Origin: Aerococcus sp. 1KP-2016
Lineage (GTDB): Bacteria; Bacillota; Bacilli; Lactobacillales; Aerococcaceae
NCBI RefSeq assembly: GCF_002252085.1
Contig: NZ_NEEY01000013.1
Location: 1-38,251 of the forward strand
Reading direction: 5' to 3'
Length of the DNA stretch: 38,251 bases
Under the pieces are notes generated by a model that saw only the letters and a list, made by a program, of their open reading frames with translations, ran no database searches and was not told the DNA's origin. Of the stretch, positions 1-8,154 are shown in pieces. Within the stretch, counting starts at the first letter, position 1, and the number at the start of each line of letters is the position of its first letter. Both the position numbers and the translations under genes were made by a program.

Positions 1-3
1 AAC

Positions 4-60
4 GCAAAAAAACTCCCCCTTAAAGTAGATTTTACTTTTTTAAGTGTCTACTTAGGGGAG
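4..60 (-). terminator. Rho-independent terminator
   Basis: Read leftward, arms CTCCCCTAAGTAGA and a near-complementary partner form a long hairpin followed by seven T. It would end the leftward transcript of the OsmC/aldo-keto reductase pair after that transcript has passed through the neighbouring repeat. Confidence 0.75.
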
Positions 61-69
61 CATATCAAA

Positions 70-232
70 TTTAAATCATAGATTTTTGTCCTTACAGTCC
101 TCTAATCTGTTCCCATGATATATTTCAATCAAAATTTATAAGAATTTTTCAAAGTAAAAGGCGTACACAACTCTTTTTAAGAATTGTGTACGCCTTTTTA
201 GAGGCCTTTTGTCCTAGCCTCTTCCTATCAAA
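70..232 (-). repeat. Dispersed gene-end repeat, copy 1 (truncated)
   Basis: Read leftward this starts 5 nt after the aldo-keto reductase stop with AGAGGCTAGGACAAAAGG, continues into a hairpin with arms AAAAGGCGTACAC and GTGTACGCCTTTT, then a conserved AT-rich stretch (TTTTGATTGAAATATATCAT, GGGAACAG) and GTAAGGACAAAAATCTATGA. It is nearly identical, in inverted orientation, to 29492-29775. It lacks that copy's 111-nt inner module and its terminal inverted repeat, where it runs into a terminator instead. No protein is encoded. It probably acts as a 3'-UTR/terminator. Confidence 0.85.
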
Positions 233-236
233 AATA

Positions 237-1046
237 TTATAAAGCAGCGATTTTTTCTTTGTCCGCTTCTGATAAGGCAAAGTCAAAGACATTGAAATTA
301 TCAGCTTGACGACCTGCATTGTGTGATTTAGGAATCACAATTACACCGCGTTCAATTAGATAGCGTAAGACTACTTGTCCCCAAGTTTTGCCGTATTGGT
401 CGCCAATTTCAGTTAAGACCGCACGACTTGCGTCATCAGTCCCCTTCATTGGACCCCAGGCTGTAGGGATAACATCATTTTCTAAGCTGTAAGCAATAAT
501 CTCGTCATTCCATTTGCCAACATGCGATTCCACTTGGTTGACCATTGGTTGGATGCGTGCGTTGTCAATGATGATATCCAATTGATCTGGATCAAAGTTA
601 GATACACCAATAGCCTTGATTTTGCCGTCATTGTAGGCATTTTCCAACGCATACCATGTTTGTAACATTTCATTTTCATCATCCCAAGGGTGGTGAATTA
701 AATATAGGTCGATGTAGTCAGTATCTAAGGCTTCAAGCGAAGCATTTAGTGAAGCTTCTACTTTTTCCGCCGTACCAGCATGTTCTAGGTCCCCAGGAAT
801 TTTAGACGTGATGAAAAATGCTTCTCTTGGGATACCTGACTCTTTGATTGCCTTACCAACGACTGATTCATTACGGTAAGCAATCGCCGTATCGATTGAA
901 CGATAACCAGCCTTAATTGCAGCAAGTAATTCAGTCGTATCATCATTGATATCGCCGAAATAATCACCATTTACCTTACCAAAAGTGTTGGTACCAGTAC
1001 CTAAAACGGGCATTTCAACCCCATTATTTAACGTTACAAATTCCAT
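237..1046 (-). CDS. Aldo/keto reductase
   Basis: Cytosolic NADPH-dependent carbonyl reductase of the AKR superfamily, 269 residues, full family length. The catalytic tetrad is visible: Asp and Tyr in DTAIAYRNE (about residues 52-57), Lys in TSKIP (about 82) and His in YLIHHPWD (about 118). GVSNF and IPKSHN are typical later strand and NADPH-binding motifs. The likely role is reduction of small aldehydes or ketones (2,5-diketogluconate/methylglyoxal reductase type); the substrate cannot be read from sequence. It lies 12 nt downstream of the OsmC-family gene on the same strand, so the two are probably co-transcribed. Ends in TAA just before the repeat element. Confidence 0.92.
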   Translation of the reverse strand: MEFVTLNNGVEMPVLGTGTNTFGKVNGDYFGDINDDTTELLAAIKAGYRSIDTAIAYRNESVVGKAIKESGIPREAFFITSKIPGDLEHAGTAEKVEASLNASLEALDTDYIDLYLIHHPWDDENEMLQTWYALENAYNDGKIKAIGVSNFDPDQLDIIIDNARIQPMVNQVESHVGKWNDEIIAYSLENDVIPTAWGPMKGTDDASRAVLTEIGDQYGKTWGQVVLRYLIERGVIVIPKSHNAGRQADNFNVFDFALSEADKEKIAAL

Positions 1047-1058
1047 AAAACGCTCCTT

Positions 1059-1442
1059 CTATTGAAAAACTACTTGTTCAGTCACAACGATATTCGGATC
1101 AATACTTTGAACTACCGGGCAATACTTATGAATCATCTTCGTCGCACGTTCCGCACGACCACGGTCCTCCTCAGGCACTGTCACATGGATTGTAATTTCA
1201 ATCGCCGTTACCGGTCTTGGTGCCTCCTCAGCGCGATCAAAATCAATCGTCACATCATGAATTTCATGTTCAATTTTGGAATTCACCAAAATATCACGAT
1301 AGACACCAGATGAACAAGCCGCAACCGATAAGACAAACGTATTCAAAGGCGAAAAACCATTCGTCTTATCTAACGCCCAATTATGTCCCTGCTCATTCAC
1401 TGCCTCAGGACCAAACTCAGTCATATTTAAATGCAAAGTCAT
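1059..1442 (-). CDS. OsmC/YhfA-family protein
   Basis: OsmC-like thiol protein of 127 residues. The start is the ATG at 1440-1442 (MTLHLNM), preceded by AGGGG; an upstream in-frame start would add 12 residues without a better ribosome binding site. Two family cysteines are present, in VAACSSG (helix start) and HKYCPV (near the C terminus), with the central helix and long beta strands expected of the fold. OsmC proteins reduce organic hydroperoxides; the YhfA-like branch is less well defined, so peroxidase activity is inferred. First gene of a two-gene unit with the aldo/keto reductase, which suggests a shared detoxification role. Confidence 0.85.
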   Translation of the reverse strand: MTLHLNMTEFGPEAVNEQGHNWALDKTNGFSPLNTFVLSVAACSSGVYRDILVNSKIEHEIHDVTIDFDRAEEAPRPVTAIEITIHVTVPEEDRGRAERATKMIHKYCPVVQSIDPNIVVTEQVVFQ

Positions 1443-1548
1443 TATGCTACCCCTTTTCTTGTGGCAAAAATACACCACTCATTCTCTCTTCATTCTATTA
1501 TAGAAAAGATTCCGCACAAATACTATTGATTCGCCTATCCACCAACTA

Positions 1549-2337
1549 CTAGATTGTATAAATATCCGGGCGACGGTCATTAAAGACATTAATCTTCGAA
1601 CGAATGCCATCAATTACATCAAAATCAATCTCGCCCACTTTGATTTCATTATCATCATCCGGCTCCACAACATATGAACCCCAAGGATCAACAATTACCG
1701 AGTGTCCGCCATACACATCGCCTGTGGGATTTACTAATCCAATACTATTCACCGCCACCACATACATTTGGTTTTCAATAGCACGTGCACGATTCAAAAC
1801 ATCCCAGTGGACATTACGCGTTGCTGGCCATGCTGCTGGTACAAATACCACCTGGGCATCGGCCAAAGCCAGTTCACGCACCCATTCAGGAAAACGTAAA
1901 TCATAACAGGTAACCACGCCACAAGTAACGCCGTCTAATTCGAAAGTAACAGATTCCGTGCCCGCTTTAAAATAATCATTCTCGCCAGCGGGTGAGAATA
2001 AGTGTGCCTTGTCATACGCGGCAATTTTTGAGCCTTCGCGGTCATACACATATACCGTATTAAATAAGTCGTTTCCTCTGATATTTGCCACAGATCCGCC
2101 GACAATATTCACGTGATTGCTTTTTGCAAAAGTACTTAGGAGCGCACGTGTTTCTTTGCCGTCTATATCAGCGATTTCATGGACGTTTTCAGGTAAAAAC
2201 GAGGTATTCCACAGTTCGGGTAGGACGATGACGTCTGGGTTCGCCAAAGCCGCCTCCGTCAAGGCATCTTGGATGATTTGCATGTTTCTAGCCACTTGAC
2301 CTTGAATCAAAGCGGTTTGAACGATAGCCACCTTCAT
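1549..2337 (-). CDS. Carbon-nitrogen hydrolase (omega-amidase/nitrilase family)
   Basis: Nitrilase-superfamily amidase, 262 residues. The Glu-Lys-Cys triad is visible: Glu in VLPELW (about residue 42), Lys in YDKAHLF (about 110) and Cys in VTCYDLRFPE (about 145). Overall it resembles omega-amidase/Nit2-like enzymes (B. subtilis MtnU type) that hydrolyse alpha-keto-glutaramate or similar omega-amides. The start is the ATG at 2335-2337 with GGAG 8 nt upstream; the GTG three codons earlier overlaps the ribosome binding site. It is transcribed divergently from adcA and appears monocistronic. The exact substrate is unknown. Confidence 0.9.
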   Translation of the reverse strand: MKVAIVQTALIQGQVARNMQIIQDALTEAALANPDVIVLPELWNTSFLPENVHEIADIDGKETRALLSTFAKSNHVNIVGGSVANIRGNDLFNTVYVYDREGSKIAAYDKAHLFSPAGENDYFKAGTESVTFELDGVTCGVVTCYDLRFPEWVRELALADAQVVFVPAAWPATRNVHWDVLNRARAIENQMYVVAVNSIGLVNPTGDVYGGHSVIVDPWGSYVVEPDDDNEIKVGEIDFDVIDGIRSKINVFNDRRPDIYTI

Positions 2338-2466
2338 GTAATTCACTCCTTTGTTTTTCTAATCTTATTATAATTTATTTCAAAAAAAATGAAAACTTTA
2401 TTCACCTAAAATACAACTATTTTGCGCTTATATGATTACATGAATCATATTTCATGTAAAAAAGCC

Positions 2467-2496
2467 TTGACCCCGGCCAAACTTACATGCTAAATT
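2467..2496 (+). promoter_or_regulatory. Candidate promoter of adcA
   Basis: TTGACC and TAAATT separated by 18 nt, upstream of the Zur-like box and the adcA leader. A hairpin-capable stretch (TAAACC...GGTTTA, about 2541-2580) follows in the leader. Moderate match only. Confidence 0.45.
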
Positions 2497-2506
2497 AGCT
2501 TTTGTT

Positions 2507-2527
2507 AAATCGTAATCATTACGCTTT
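2507..2527 (+). promoter_or_regulatory. Zur-type operator
   Basis: AAATCGTAATCATTACGCTTT is an inverted repeat close to the Bacillus Zur box (TCGTAATNATTACGA core, one mismatch on the right). It sits just downstream of the candidate adcA promoter, where a bound repressor would block transcription in zinc-replete cells. The streptococcal AdcR motif (TTAACYRGTTAA) is not seen, so a Fur-family Zur is the better inference. Confidence 0.75.
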
Positions 2528-2638
2528 ATGTTTTTGAAGAAGTAAACCCCGCCTCTAGCTAAGGCACTTTGTGGTTTATTGGGTACCCTTTACGCTTCTT
2601 ATGCAACAGCAAATTACATGAAGGAGAGGTAAAGAAAA

Positions 2639-4203
2639 ATGAATAAAATGTTTCGTAAAGTAGCGGTTCTTTTGGCTAGTATCGGCTTACTTGCCGCCTG
2701 CACTAGTCTAAATGAAGCGCCAAGTTTAAAATCGTCCACAAGTAAATTACAAATCGCCACAACGATCTATCCTGTCTATGAATTTACCAAAGAAATTGTT
2801 GGGAACACGGCCGATGTCAAATTGCTCCTGCCTGCCGGAACCGAAGCACATGACTATGAACCATCTGCCAAAACACTCGCCGAGCTGAACCAAGTGGACA
2901 GCCTCATTTACCACAACGAAAATATGGAAACTTGGGTGAGTGATACGGCAGAGAGCTTGAATTCAGATGTCAATGTTATCAAGGGCACAAAAGATATGGT
3001 TTTACTGCCAGGAGAGGAAGATGCGCATGAGTATACATCTGGAGAGACGACCGACCATGAAAGTCACGAGGCCACAGCCATACCTATGATCCACACACTT
3101 GGTCATCGCCTCATCGTGCCATTCTGGAAGTGACTTCCATTGCCAAGCAATTGAAGTCCTTATACCCAGATAAGGCTGATATTTTCCAAGCCAATGCAGA
3201 TGCCTATATCAAAGAACTGACAGCCTTAGATCAAGCCTATACCGAAGCCCTATCCGATGCTAGCCGTACCGATTTCGTTACTGCCCACACGGCGTTCAAA
3301 TATCTAGCTGTCGATTATGGCCTAAATCAAATTGGTATTGCCGGTTTAACCCCTCACGCCGAACCTTCAGCAGACCGTTTAGCACAATTAGCCGATTATG
3401 TGGAAGAGAACAACATTTCATATATTTACTATGAAGAGGCCAGCTCTGACAAACTAGCCAAGACCTTAGCTGAAGAAGTTGGTGTCAAAACCGCTGTTCT
3501 CAATCCTTTAGAGAACTTGACTCAGGAGGCCATCCGGAAAGGTGCCAACTATATCTCAGTCATGGAAGATAATCTTGCAGCACTACAATTGACGACCAAC
3601 TCACCTGCACCAAAAGAGGCAACTAGCCAATCCAAACCAGCTAGCCAGTCTGAGCCAGTCGAAAAAACAGTTTATAACGGTTACTTCAATGATGCCGATG
3701 TGAAAGACCGCAGTTTAGCTGATTATGCTGGCGAGTGGCAATCTATTTATCCCTATCTAGAAGACGGGACACTCGACCAAGTCTTCGACTACAAAGCCAA
3801 ACTTAAGGGTGATATGACAAGCAAAGAATACAAAGACTACTACACAACTGGCTATCAAACTGACATCACTCACATCAATATCGACAAGAATCGTATTGAA
3901 TTTATTAGCGATGGTCAAAGTAAAAAATACGCTTACAAATATGTAGGCTACAAAATCTTAACCTACGCCAAGGGTAACCGTGGCGTTCGTTACCTATTTG
4001 AAAGTACTGATCCAGATGCTGACGTATACAAATACGTCCAATTCTCCGACCATAATATTGCGCCTGTCAAAAATGGCCACTATCATATTTACTGGGGCGG
4101 CGAAAGCCATGAGGCCCTACTTGAAGAATTTGACCATTGGCCTACATACTACCCAGCAAACATGACGGGTATCACAATTGCGCAAGAAATGATGGCCCAC
4201 TAA
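2639..4203 (+). pseudogene. adcA: Zinc-binding lipoprotein AdcA with ZinT domain, frameshifted
   Basis: High-affinity zinc ABC transporter substrate-binding lipoprotein. Signal peptide with lipobox LAAC (Cys about residue 21), ZnuA/TroA-type domain (AGTEAHDYEPS metal His, a His/Asp-rich loop, HTAFKYLAVDYGL), a Ser/Pro-rich linker and a C-terminal ZinT domain containing HYHIYWGGESHE and DHWPTYYP. The first frame (2639-3133) runs out of register in the His-rich loop at about 3070 and stops at 3131. The correct continuation, with the expected YDPHTW metal motif, lies in another frame from about 3068 to 4203. Restoring one G in the GG at 3070-3071 gives a 521-residue protein of normal length. It is either a recent null allele or a sequencing error. 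No adcB/adcC is nearby. Ribosome binding site GGAGAGG. Confidence 0.88.
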
Positions 4204-4271
4204 ATAATCACGCAAGCAAATGTGTTTCGGGGATAGAAATTACGCACCTATAAGCAATGCACGTAGACAAC

Positions 4272-4305
4272 AAAAAACACCCAGCGCAACACTGGATGTC
4301 CTTTT
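4272..4305 (-). terminator. Bidirectional terminator between adcA and gpx
   Basis: Hairpin with arms ACATCCAG and CTGGGTGT followed by six T on the leftward strand, just past the peroxidase stop. A weaker T4 tail follows on the rightward strand after adcA. Confidence 0.8.
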
Positions 4306-4311
4306 CACTGA

Positions 4312-4773
4312 TTAAAGATATGCTTGAATAGATGTTTCGATATCAACTGGTTCCGTCGTCGGTGCAAAACGTTTTACGAAATTGCCCTCACGATCAACTA
4401 AAAACTTGGTATAGTTCCATTTCACGACACCATTACCCGAAGCATCCTTCAAGTATGTAAATAGAGGATCGGTTTTGGGACCATTCACCGCAACCTTATC
4501 AAACATGGGGAATGATGTGCCAAATTTCATCGCACACGCTTGGGCAGCGCCCTTCCCATCTTGCGGTTCCTGTAAAAATGAATTCGATGGAAAACCGAGT
4601 ACCTTAAAACCTTGGTCTTGATATTTTTGGTACAGGTCCTCAAGCCCTTCCAATTGTGGTGCCAATCCACACTTGGTCGCCGTGTTCACAATCAATAATA
4701 AGTCCCCTTGAAATTCGGACATTGCTACTTGTTCACCGGCTGCATTTGTCACATTATATTCGTAAACTGTCAT
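4312..4773 (-). CDS. gpx: Glutathione peroxidase family thiol peroxidase
   Basis: Thioredoxin-fold peroxidase of 153 residues, normal for bacterial Gpx. The peroxidatic Cys is in NTATKCGL (about residue 36), and the conserved KWNYTKFLVDREG block with catalytic Trp and Asn is intact (about 118-130). The second motif reads FPSNSF, where many relatives have FPCNQF, so both the usual Cys and the tetrad Gln position differ; how this affects activity is unknown. Cytosolic, reduces hydrogen or lipid peroxides, probably using thioredoxin. Monocistronic, divergent from the GntR regulator, with its own terminator. Confidence 0.92.
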   Translation of the reverse strand: MTVYEYNVTNAAGEQVAMSEFQGDLLLIVNTATKCGLAPQLEGLEDLYQKYQDQGFKVLGFPSNSFLQEPQDGKGAAQACAMKFGTSFPMFDKVAVNGPKTDPLFTYLKDASGNGVVKWNYTKFLVDREGNFVKRFAPTTEPVDIETSIQAYL

Positions 4774-4820
4774 ATCTGTACTCCTTTATGTGGCCATTAG
4801 GTGCATGACTTCACTTGTTA

Positions 4821-4842
4821 CTAAGAATGATACGCTTCTTAG
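4821..4842. promoter_or_regulatory. Inverted repeat upstream of gpx
   Basis: CTAAGAA and TTCTTAG are perfect 7-bp arms around an 8-nt centre, 48 nt upstream of the peroxidase start. It does not match the PerR consensus. A candidate operator for an unidentified regulator. Confidence 0.4.
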
Positions 4843-4928
4843 TCAAAATTGCCAATTAAATTACCTTCTCAGTCAACAAATGAGATACTCATATTATATG
4901 GTGTAAAGAAAATGTGTACCCTAACAAT

Positions 4929-4958
4929 TTGTATTTGTAAGTGTTTTCATGTTATAAT
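4929..4958 (+). promoter_or_regulatory. Promoter of the GntR gene
   Basis: TTGTAT and a perfect TATAAT separated by 18 nt, 33 nt before the start codon. Confidence 0.6.
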
Positions 4959-4991
4959 AGGCCAAATACATAAAGGGAGGTTTATGATATT

Positions 4992-5714
4992 ATGGCAAAA
5001 TATGAAGAAGTAGCAGGCGACCTAGTCCGCTACATACATGACCACGAACTGGAGGCTGACGATAAATTACCCAGCATCCAGGAAATGGTTGATTATTATA
5101 AAGTGAGTAAAAATACTGTCCTATCCGCATTAAACGACCTTGAGCGACAAGGCTTAATTTATCAAGTGCGCGGTTCTGGGGTCTATGTACGAGGCAATAC
5201 CCGCAAAGGTTACATTAACCTCTTGAATATTGGTGGCTTTAATTCCACCCTCAGTCAATTCAAAATTGAATCAAAAATATTAACCCTAGAATTAGTTGAA
5301 CCTAACGCGGAGGCCATCGAAAATTTAAAAATCGAACACCCCGATAAAACAAAAGTTTATCATGTTGTTCGTATCCGTTACATCGAGGGACGGCCATTCG
5401 GTATTGAAGAATCCTATTTTGACAAAGACATTATCCCTTATTTAAGTGAAGATATTGCTTCTGCCTCAATCTTTGATTACATCACCGAAGACCTGGAAAT
5501 TCCCATCGGTTATGGTGACCACTTTTTACGCGTGGGCAAATTAAAAGCAGACGAAGCTGAACACCTACACTTAAATGTCGGTGATCCAACCTTGCGCGCG
5601 GAATCCATCTTCCACCTGCACAATGGCAAACCCTTCGACTACTCCAAAATTACCTACCATTATGAAGAAACCCAGTTCTTCATTCAAGGAACCAACTATC
5701 AATACCGTTACTAA
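4992..5714 (+). CDS. GntR/HutC-family transcriptional regulator with UTRA domain
   Basis: 240-residue regulator. The N-terminal winged helix (residues 1-68) shows LPSIQEMVDYYKVSKNTV and the wing ending GLIYQVRGSGVYV. The rest is a UTRA ligand-binding domain (about 90-236) with the usual RIRYIEGRPFGIEESYF pattern. HutC-subfamily members respond to sugar phosphates or small metabolites. The ATG at 4992 follows GGGAGG by 11 nt. It is convergent with the MatC-like carrier operon and divergent from gpx, so its target cannot be fixed from context; autoregulation or the neighbouring carboxylate operon are possible. A strong terminator follows. Confidence 0.9.
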   Translation: MAKYEEVAGDLVRYIHDHELEADDKLPSIQEMVDYYKVSKNTVLSALNDLERQGLIYQVRGSGVYVRGNTRKGYINLLNIGGFNSTLSQFKIESKILTLELVEPNAEAIENLKIEHPDKTKVYHVVRIRYIEGRPFGIEESYFDKDIIPYLSEDIASASIFDYITEDLEIPIGYGDHFLRVGKLKADEAEHLHLNVGDPTLRAESIFHLHNGKPFDYSKITYHYEETQFFIQGTNYQYRY

Positions 5715-5726
5715 TATATATAGAAG

Positions 5727-5764
5727 AAAACGCGGCTGAGATCAGAATCTCAACCGCGTTTTTT
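5727..5764 (+). terminator. Terminator after the GntR gene
   Basis: AAAACGCGG...TGAGAT paired with ATCTCA...CCGCG and then six T. Strong intrinsic terminator, A-rich on the left so possibly bidirectional. Confidence 0.9.
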
Positions 5765-5773
5765 ATCTACTGA

Positions 5774-5857
5774 CATGATGGTATCCTTGCTTGAAAGCTA
5801 GTTCTGGGGAGAAAGGTAGACAAGCAACAATCTTTTTTATTAGGATACGCTATCATG
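5774..5857. other. Long interrupted hairpin between convergent genes
   Basis: CATGATGGTATCC (5774-5786) pairs with GGATACGCTATCATG (5843-5857), and TGCTTG (5788-5793) pairs with CAAGCA (5821-5826) inside it. Two nested stems therefore surround an unpaired core containing TTCTGGGGAGAAAGG. It lies 33 nt past the carrier gene stop. It may be a 3'-UTR structure or a small RNA; function unknown. Confidence 0.5.
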
Positions 5858-5889
5858 AATCCGCGTTAGTTAAAGGATCAACGCATCAC

Positions 5890-7194
5890 TTACATCCCAT
5901 GAATAATCGACAAGAATAGCGCGGTTAATGCGGCTGAACCTACCGTAAAAGGTGTTACTTTAAATAACAAGGTATTATAAAGTTTTTTCTGATCTGCCCC
6001 GTCATAACCTGAAGAAGCTAATAACAATGAGCCTCCATCAGAGAAAGGCGTAACCGTTGCTGCAAAACCACCGATGATAATACAGATGGCCATAATTGCA
6101 GGGTTCCAACCGGTTGCTAGGAACAAAGCTGGTAAAGTCGTGAAGAATAACGGTGCGATAACCCCGATTGTCGAAGAGAAGATAGACATACAACCACATA
6201 ATAAAGCAATCGTAACAGGAATAACTGGTGTCGGTACATAAGCAATCAGCTGAGCCAGAGTTTCCGTGATACCCACTTGTGTCCCAACGCCAATCAATAA
6301 TGAAATCCCACAAGTCATCCAAATAACTGACCATGGTGTACGATTTAATACGGTTGGTCCATCCGCTAATTTCAAAATATAGGCGATTAAACCAAACACA
6401 ATACCCATTAGTCCAAGATTCAAGGACTCATTAATATTTGCGATGAAGGCAATATTACCGTTCGTAAAGTTGTCTGCGATTGGGAAAAAGAGCAATAGCC
6501 CAATAAAAATACTCATTAGTGTAATCGTACGTTTTTGCATCTTGTTAAATGGCGCTGGTTCTTTTAACACAACATGCTTATAGGCATCATTCTTACGATC
6601 TAAGAACATTAAGAATAATAACAATAAGATAGGATAAATAGTTGATGCTAAGAATAACTCCCACGCAATATTACCTGCATTATCAGCAAAACCAGTAGTT
6701 GCAATCAATCCTTGTACAATCGCCCCAAGCGGACCGAATGGGAACAAACCACCAGCAAGCGCCCCTTCGATTACAGCGATGGAAATAATGCGCGTGTCTA
6801 AATTGTTTTCTTTAGCAATATTCAAGGCTAAGAAGCCAACGATTGGAACAGCACCCCAGATTGAACCACCTAGACCTGAAATCAAGGCTGATGCTAAGAA
6901 GAAACCAAAGGGCAACCAGAATAAGTGGTTACGAAAAGCATAGATCAAGTGGCGGCCGATAATTTCAAGCGTGCCGTTTTCATTTGCAAAATTGAAGAAG
7001 AAAGACACCCCAAAGATTACCATGAATAATTCCACTGGCCACAAGGCAAAAATTTCATCCGGACTGAGGCCGATGATAAATGAACCTATGAGGTAAGCAA
7101 AGACAACCCCTATAATCCCCGCATTGACTTCGAATTTTTCACCTAAAAAGATAGCTAAGATAATAGCGCCTATAATTAACAACATGTAATTCAT
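5890..7194 (-). CDS. MatC-like/ion-transporter-superfamily carboxylate carrier
   Basis: Integral membrane protein of 434 residues with about 12 hydrophobic segments. It starts with an N-terminal block (AIFLGEKFEVNAGIIGVVFAYLIG) of the type seen in dicarboxylate carrier MatC and belongs to the broad CitM/ArsB/NhaC ion-transporter superfamily. Conserved re-entrant motifs are visible, such as SALISGLGGSIWGAVP, LFPFGPLGAIV and ATVTPFSDGGSLLLAS. The likely role is import of a di- or branched carboxylate by proton or sodium symport; the substrate is not determined. It is the last gene of a T-box-led operon behind two lyase-superfamily genes, 60 nt after the second, so it probably supplies their substrate or exports their product. 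Ribosome binding site GAGGG. Confidence 0.75.
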   Translation of the reverse strand: MNYMLLIIGAIILAIFLGEKFEVNAGIIGVVFAYLIGSFIIGLSPDEIFALWPVELFMVIFGVSFFFNFANENGTLEIIGRHLIYAFRNHLFWLPFGFFLASALISGLGGSIWGAVPIVGFLALNIAKENNLDTRIISIAVIEGALAGGLFPFGPLGAIVQGLIATTGFADNAGNIAWELFLASTIYPILLLLFLMFLDRKNDAYKHVVLKEPAPFNKMQKRTITLMSIFIGLLLFFPIADNFTNGNIAFIANINESLNLGLMGIVFGLIAYILKLADGPTVLNRTPWSVIWMTCGISLLIGVGTQVGITETLAQLIAYVPTPVIPVTIALLCGCMSIFSSTIGVIAPLFFTTLPALFLATGWNPAIMAICIIIGGFAATVTPFSDGGSLLLASSGYDGADQKKLYNTLLFKVTPFTVGSAALTALFLSIIHGM

Positions 7195-7254
7195 CTATTT
7201 CCCTCATTTCTGAATGATATTTTTTGTATCGTCTATATTCCTGAATTCAACTCG

Positions 7255-8154
7255 CTACATAAATTGCAGCATGTTTTCAGGTGCATATTTTTGGTCTAGC
7301 GCATTCACGTCATCAAGACCAATAAATTCGTTAAATTCGCCGAAGGTAATCATTTTATCTTGATAGGATGCTGTAGTTCCTTCATCTAATAACGTTTGTA
7401 ACATCTCTTTTTCGGTATAGGCTTGTGCGTATGTCAAAGCTGTTGGGTAAACGATAATATTGAAACCCAGTTTTTCTAGTTCTTCGGTTTTGGTCAGTGG
7501 TGTTAGACCACCTTCAATCATATTGGCCATCATATAGGTATCTGGGAAGGCCTCGTGGATGGTTTCAAATTCTTCAAAACTACGAGGTGCTTCAATGAAA
7601 ATCAAGTCAGCACCAGCTGCTTTATAGCGGCGGCTACGTTCAATCGCTTCGGCTAAATCGTATACTGTTCTAGCATCCGTCCGTGACATAATTAAAAAGT
7701 CTGGATTCTTACGCGCTGCAACAGCTGTTTTGATCTTAGCTTCTAGCGTTTCTGTTGGTTCTACCTGTTTACCAGCCATGTGACCACAGCGTTTGGGCCA
7801 AACTTGGTCTTCAATGAAGATGCCGGCTGCACCGATAGCCTCGTAATTTTCAACCGTACGACGGACATTAGCTAAATCGCCGTATCCGGTGTCTGCATCT
7901 GCGAAAACGGGGATGTTCACGGCATTGATAATGTCGCGGGTTCTTTCCAGGGACTTACCAAAATCGGTTACCCCTCTGTCCGGCATTGCGAAGGCCGAGG
8001 CACTGGTTGCATATCCGGCTGAGAATACTGCGTCGAAGCCAAGTTTTTCAGCAATTTTAGCGGCTAGCGCATCCGGTGCTACCGGTAACATGAGGGCTTT
8101 TCCTGAATAAATATGGTCTTTAAATTGCTTACGCATGCGGTCATTTTTCAGCAT
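7255..8154 (-). CDS. Isocitrate lyase/PEP mutase superfamily carboxylate lyase
   Basis: 299-residue TIM-barrel enzyme close in size and motifs to 2-methylisocitrate lyase, 2,3-dimethylmalate lyase and oxaloacetate decarboxylase relatives. The catalytic features are intact: DADTGYGD (Mg2+ Asp, about residues 88-95), IFIEDQ, and KRCGHMAGK with the lyase Cys (about 124-132), followed by SRTDA. The Cys argues for C-C lyase rather than phosphonate mutase activity. Prediction: retro-aldol cleavage of a substituted malate or isocitrate to a 2-oxoacid. No prpB/prpC/prpD neighbours occur, so a classical methylcitrate cycle is unlikely. It overlaps the upstream paralogue by 14 nt (GGAGG ribosome binding site) and precedes the carrier. 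Confidence 0.85.
   Translation of the reverse strand: MLKNDRMRKQFKDHIYSGKALMLPVAPDALAAKIAEKLGFDAVFSAGYATSASAFAMPDRGVTDFGKSLERTRDIINAVNIPVFADADTGYGDLANVRRTVENYEAIGAAGIFIEDQVWPKRCGHMAGKQVEPTETLEAKIKTAVAARKNPDFLIMSRTDARTVYDLAEAIERSRRYKAAGADLIFIEAPRSFEEFETIHEAFPDTYMMANMIEGGLTPLTKTEELEKLGFNIIVYPTALTYAQAYTEKEMLQTLLDEGTTASYQDKMITFGEFNEFIGLDDVNALDQKYAPENMLQFM

Noticed and set aside
1217-1552. 111-codon rightward frame opposite the OsmC gene
   Set aside because: Antisense shadow; no start signal and no recognisable motif.
3130-4203. Independent zinc-binding protein gene starting at the GTG of 3130
   Set aside because: It begins in the middle of a ZnuA-type domain, has no signal peptide or ribosome binding site, and continues the upstream adcA frame after a 1-nt correction.
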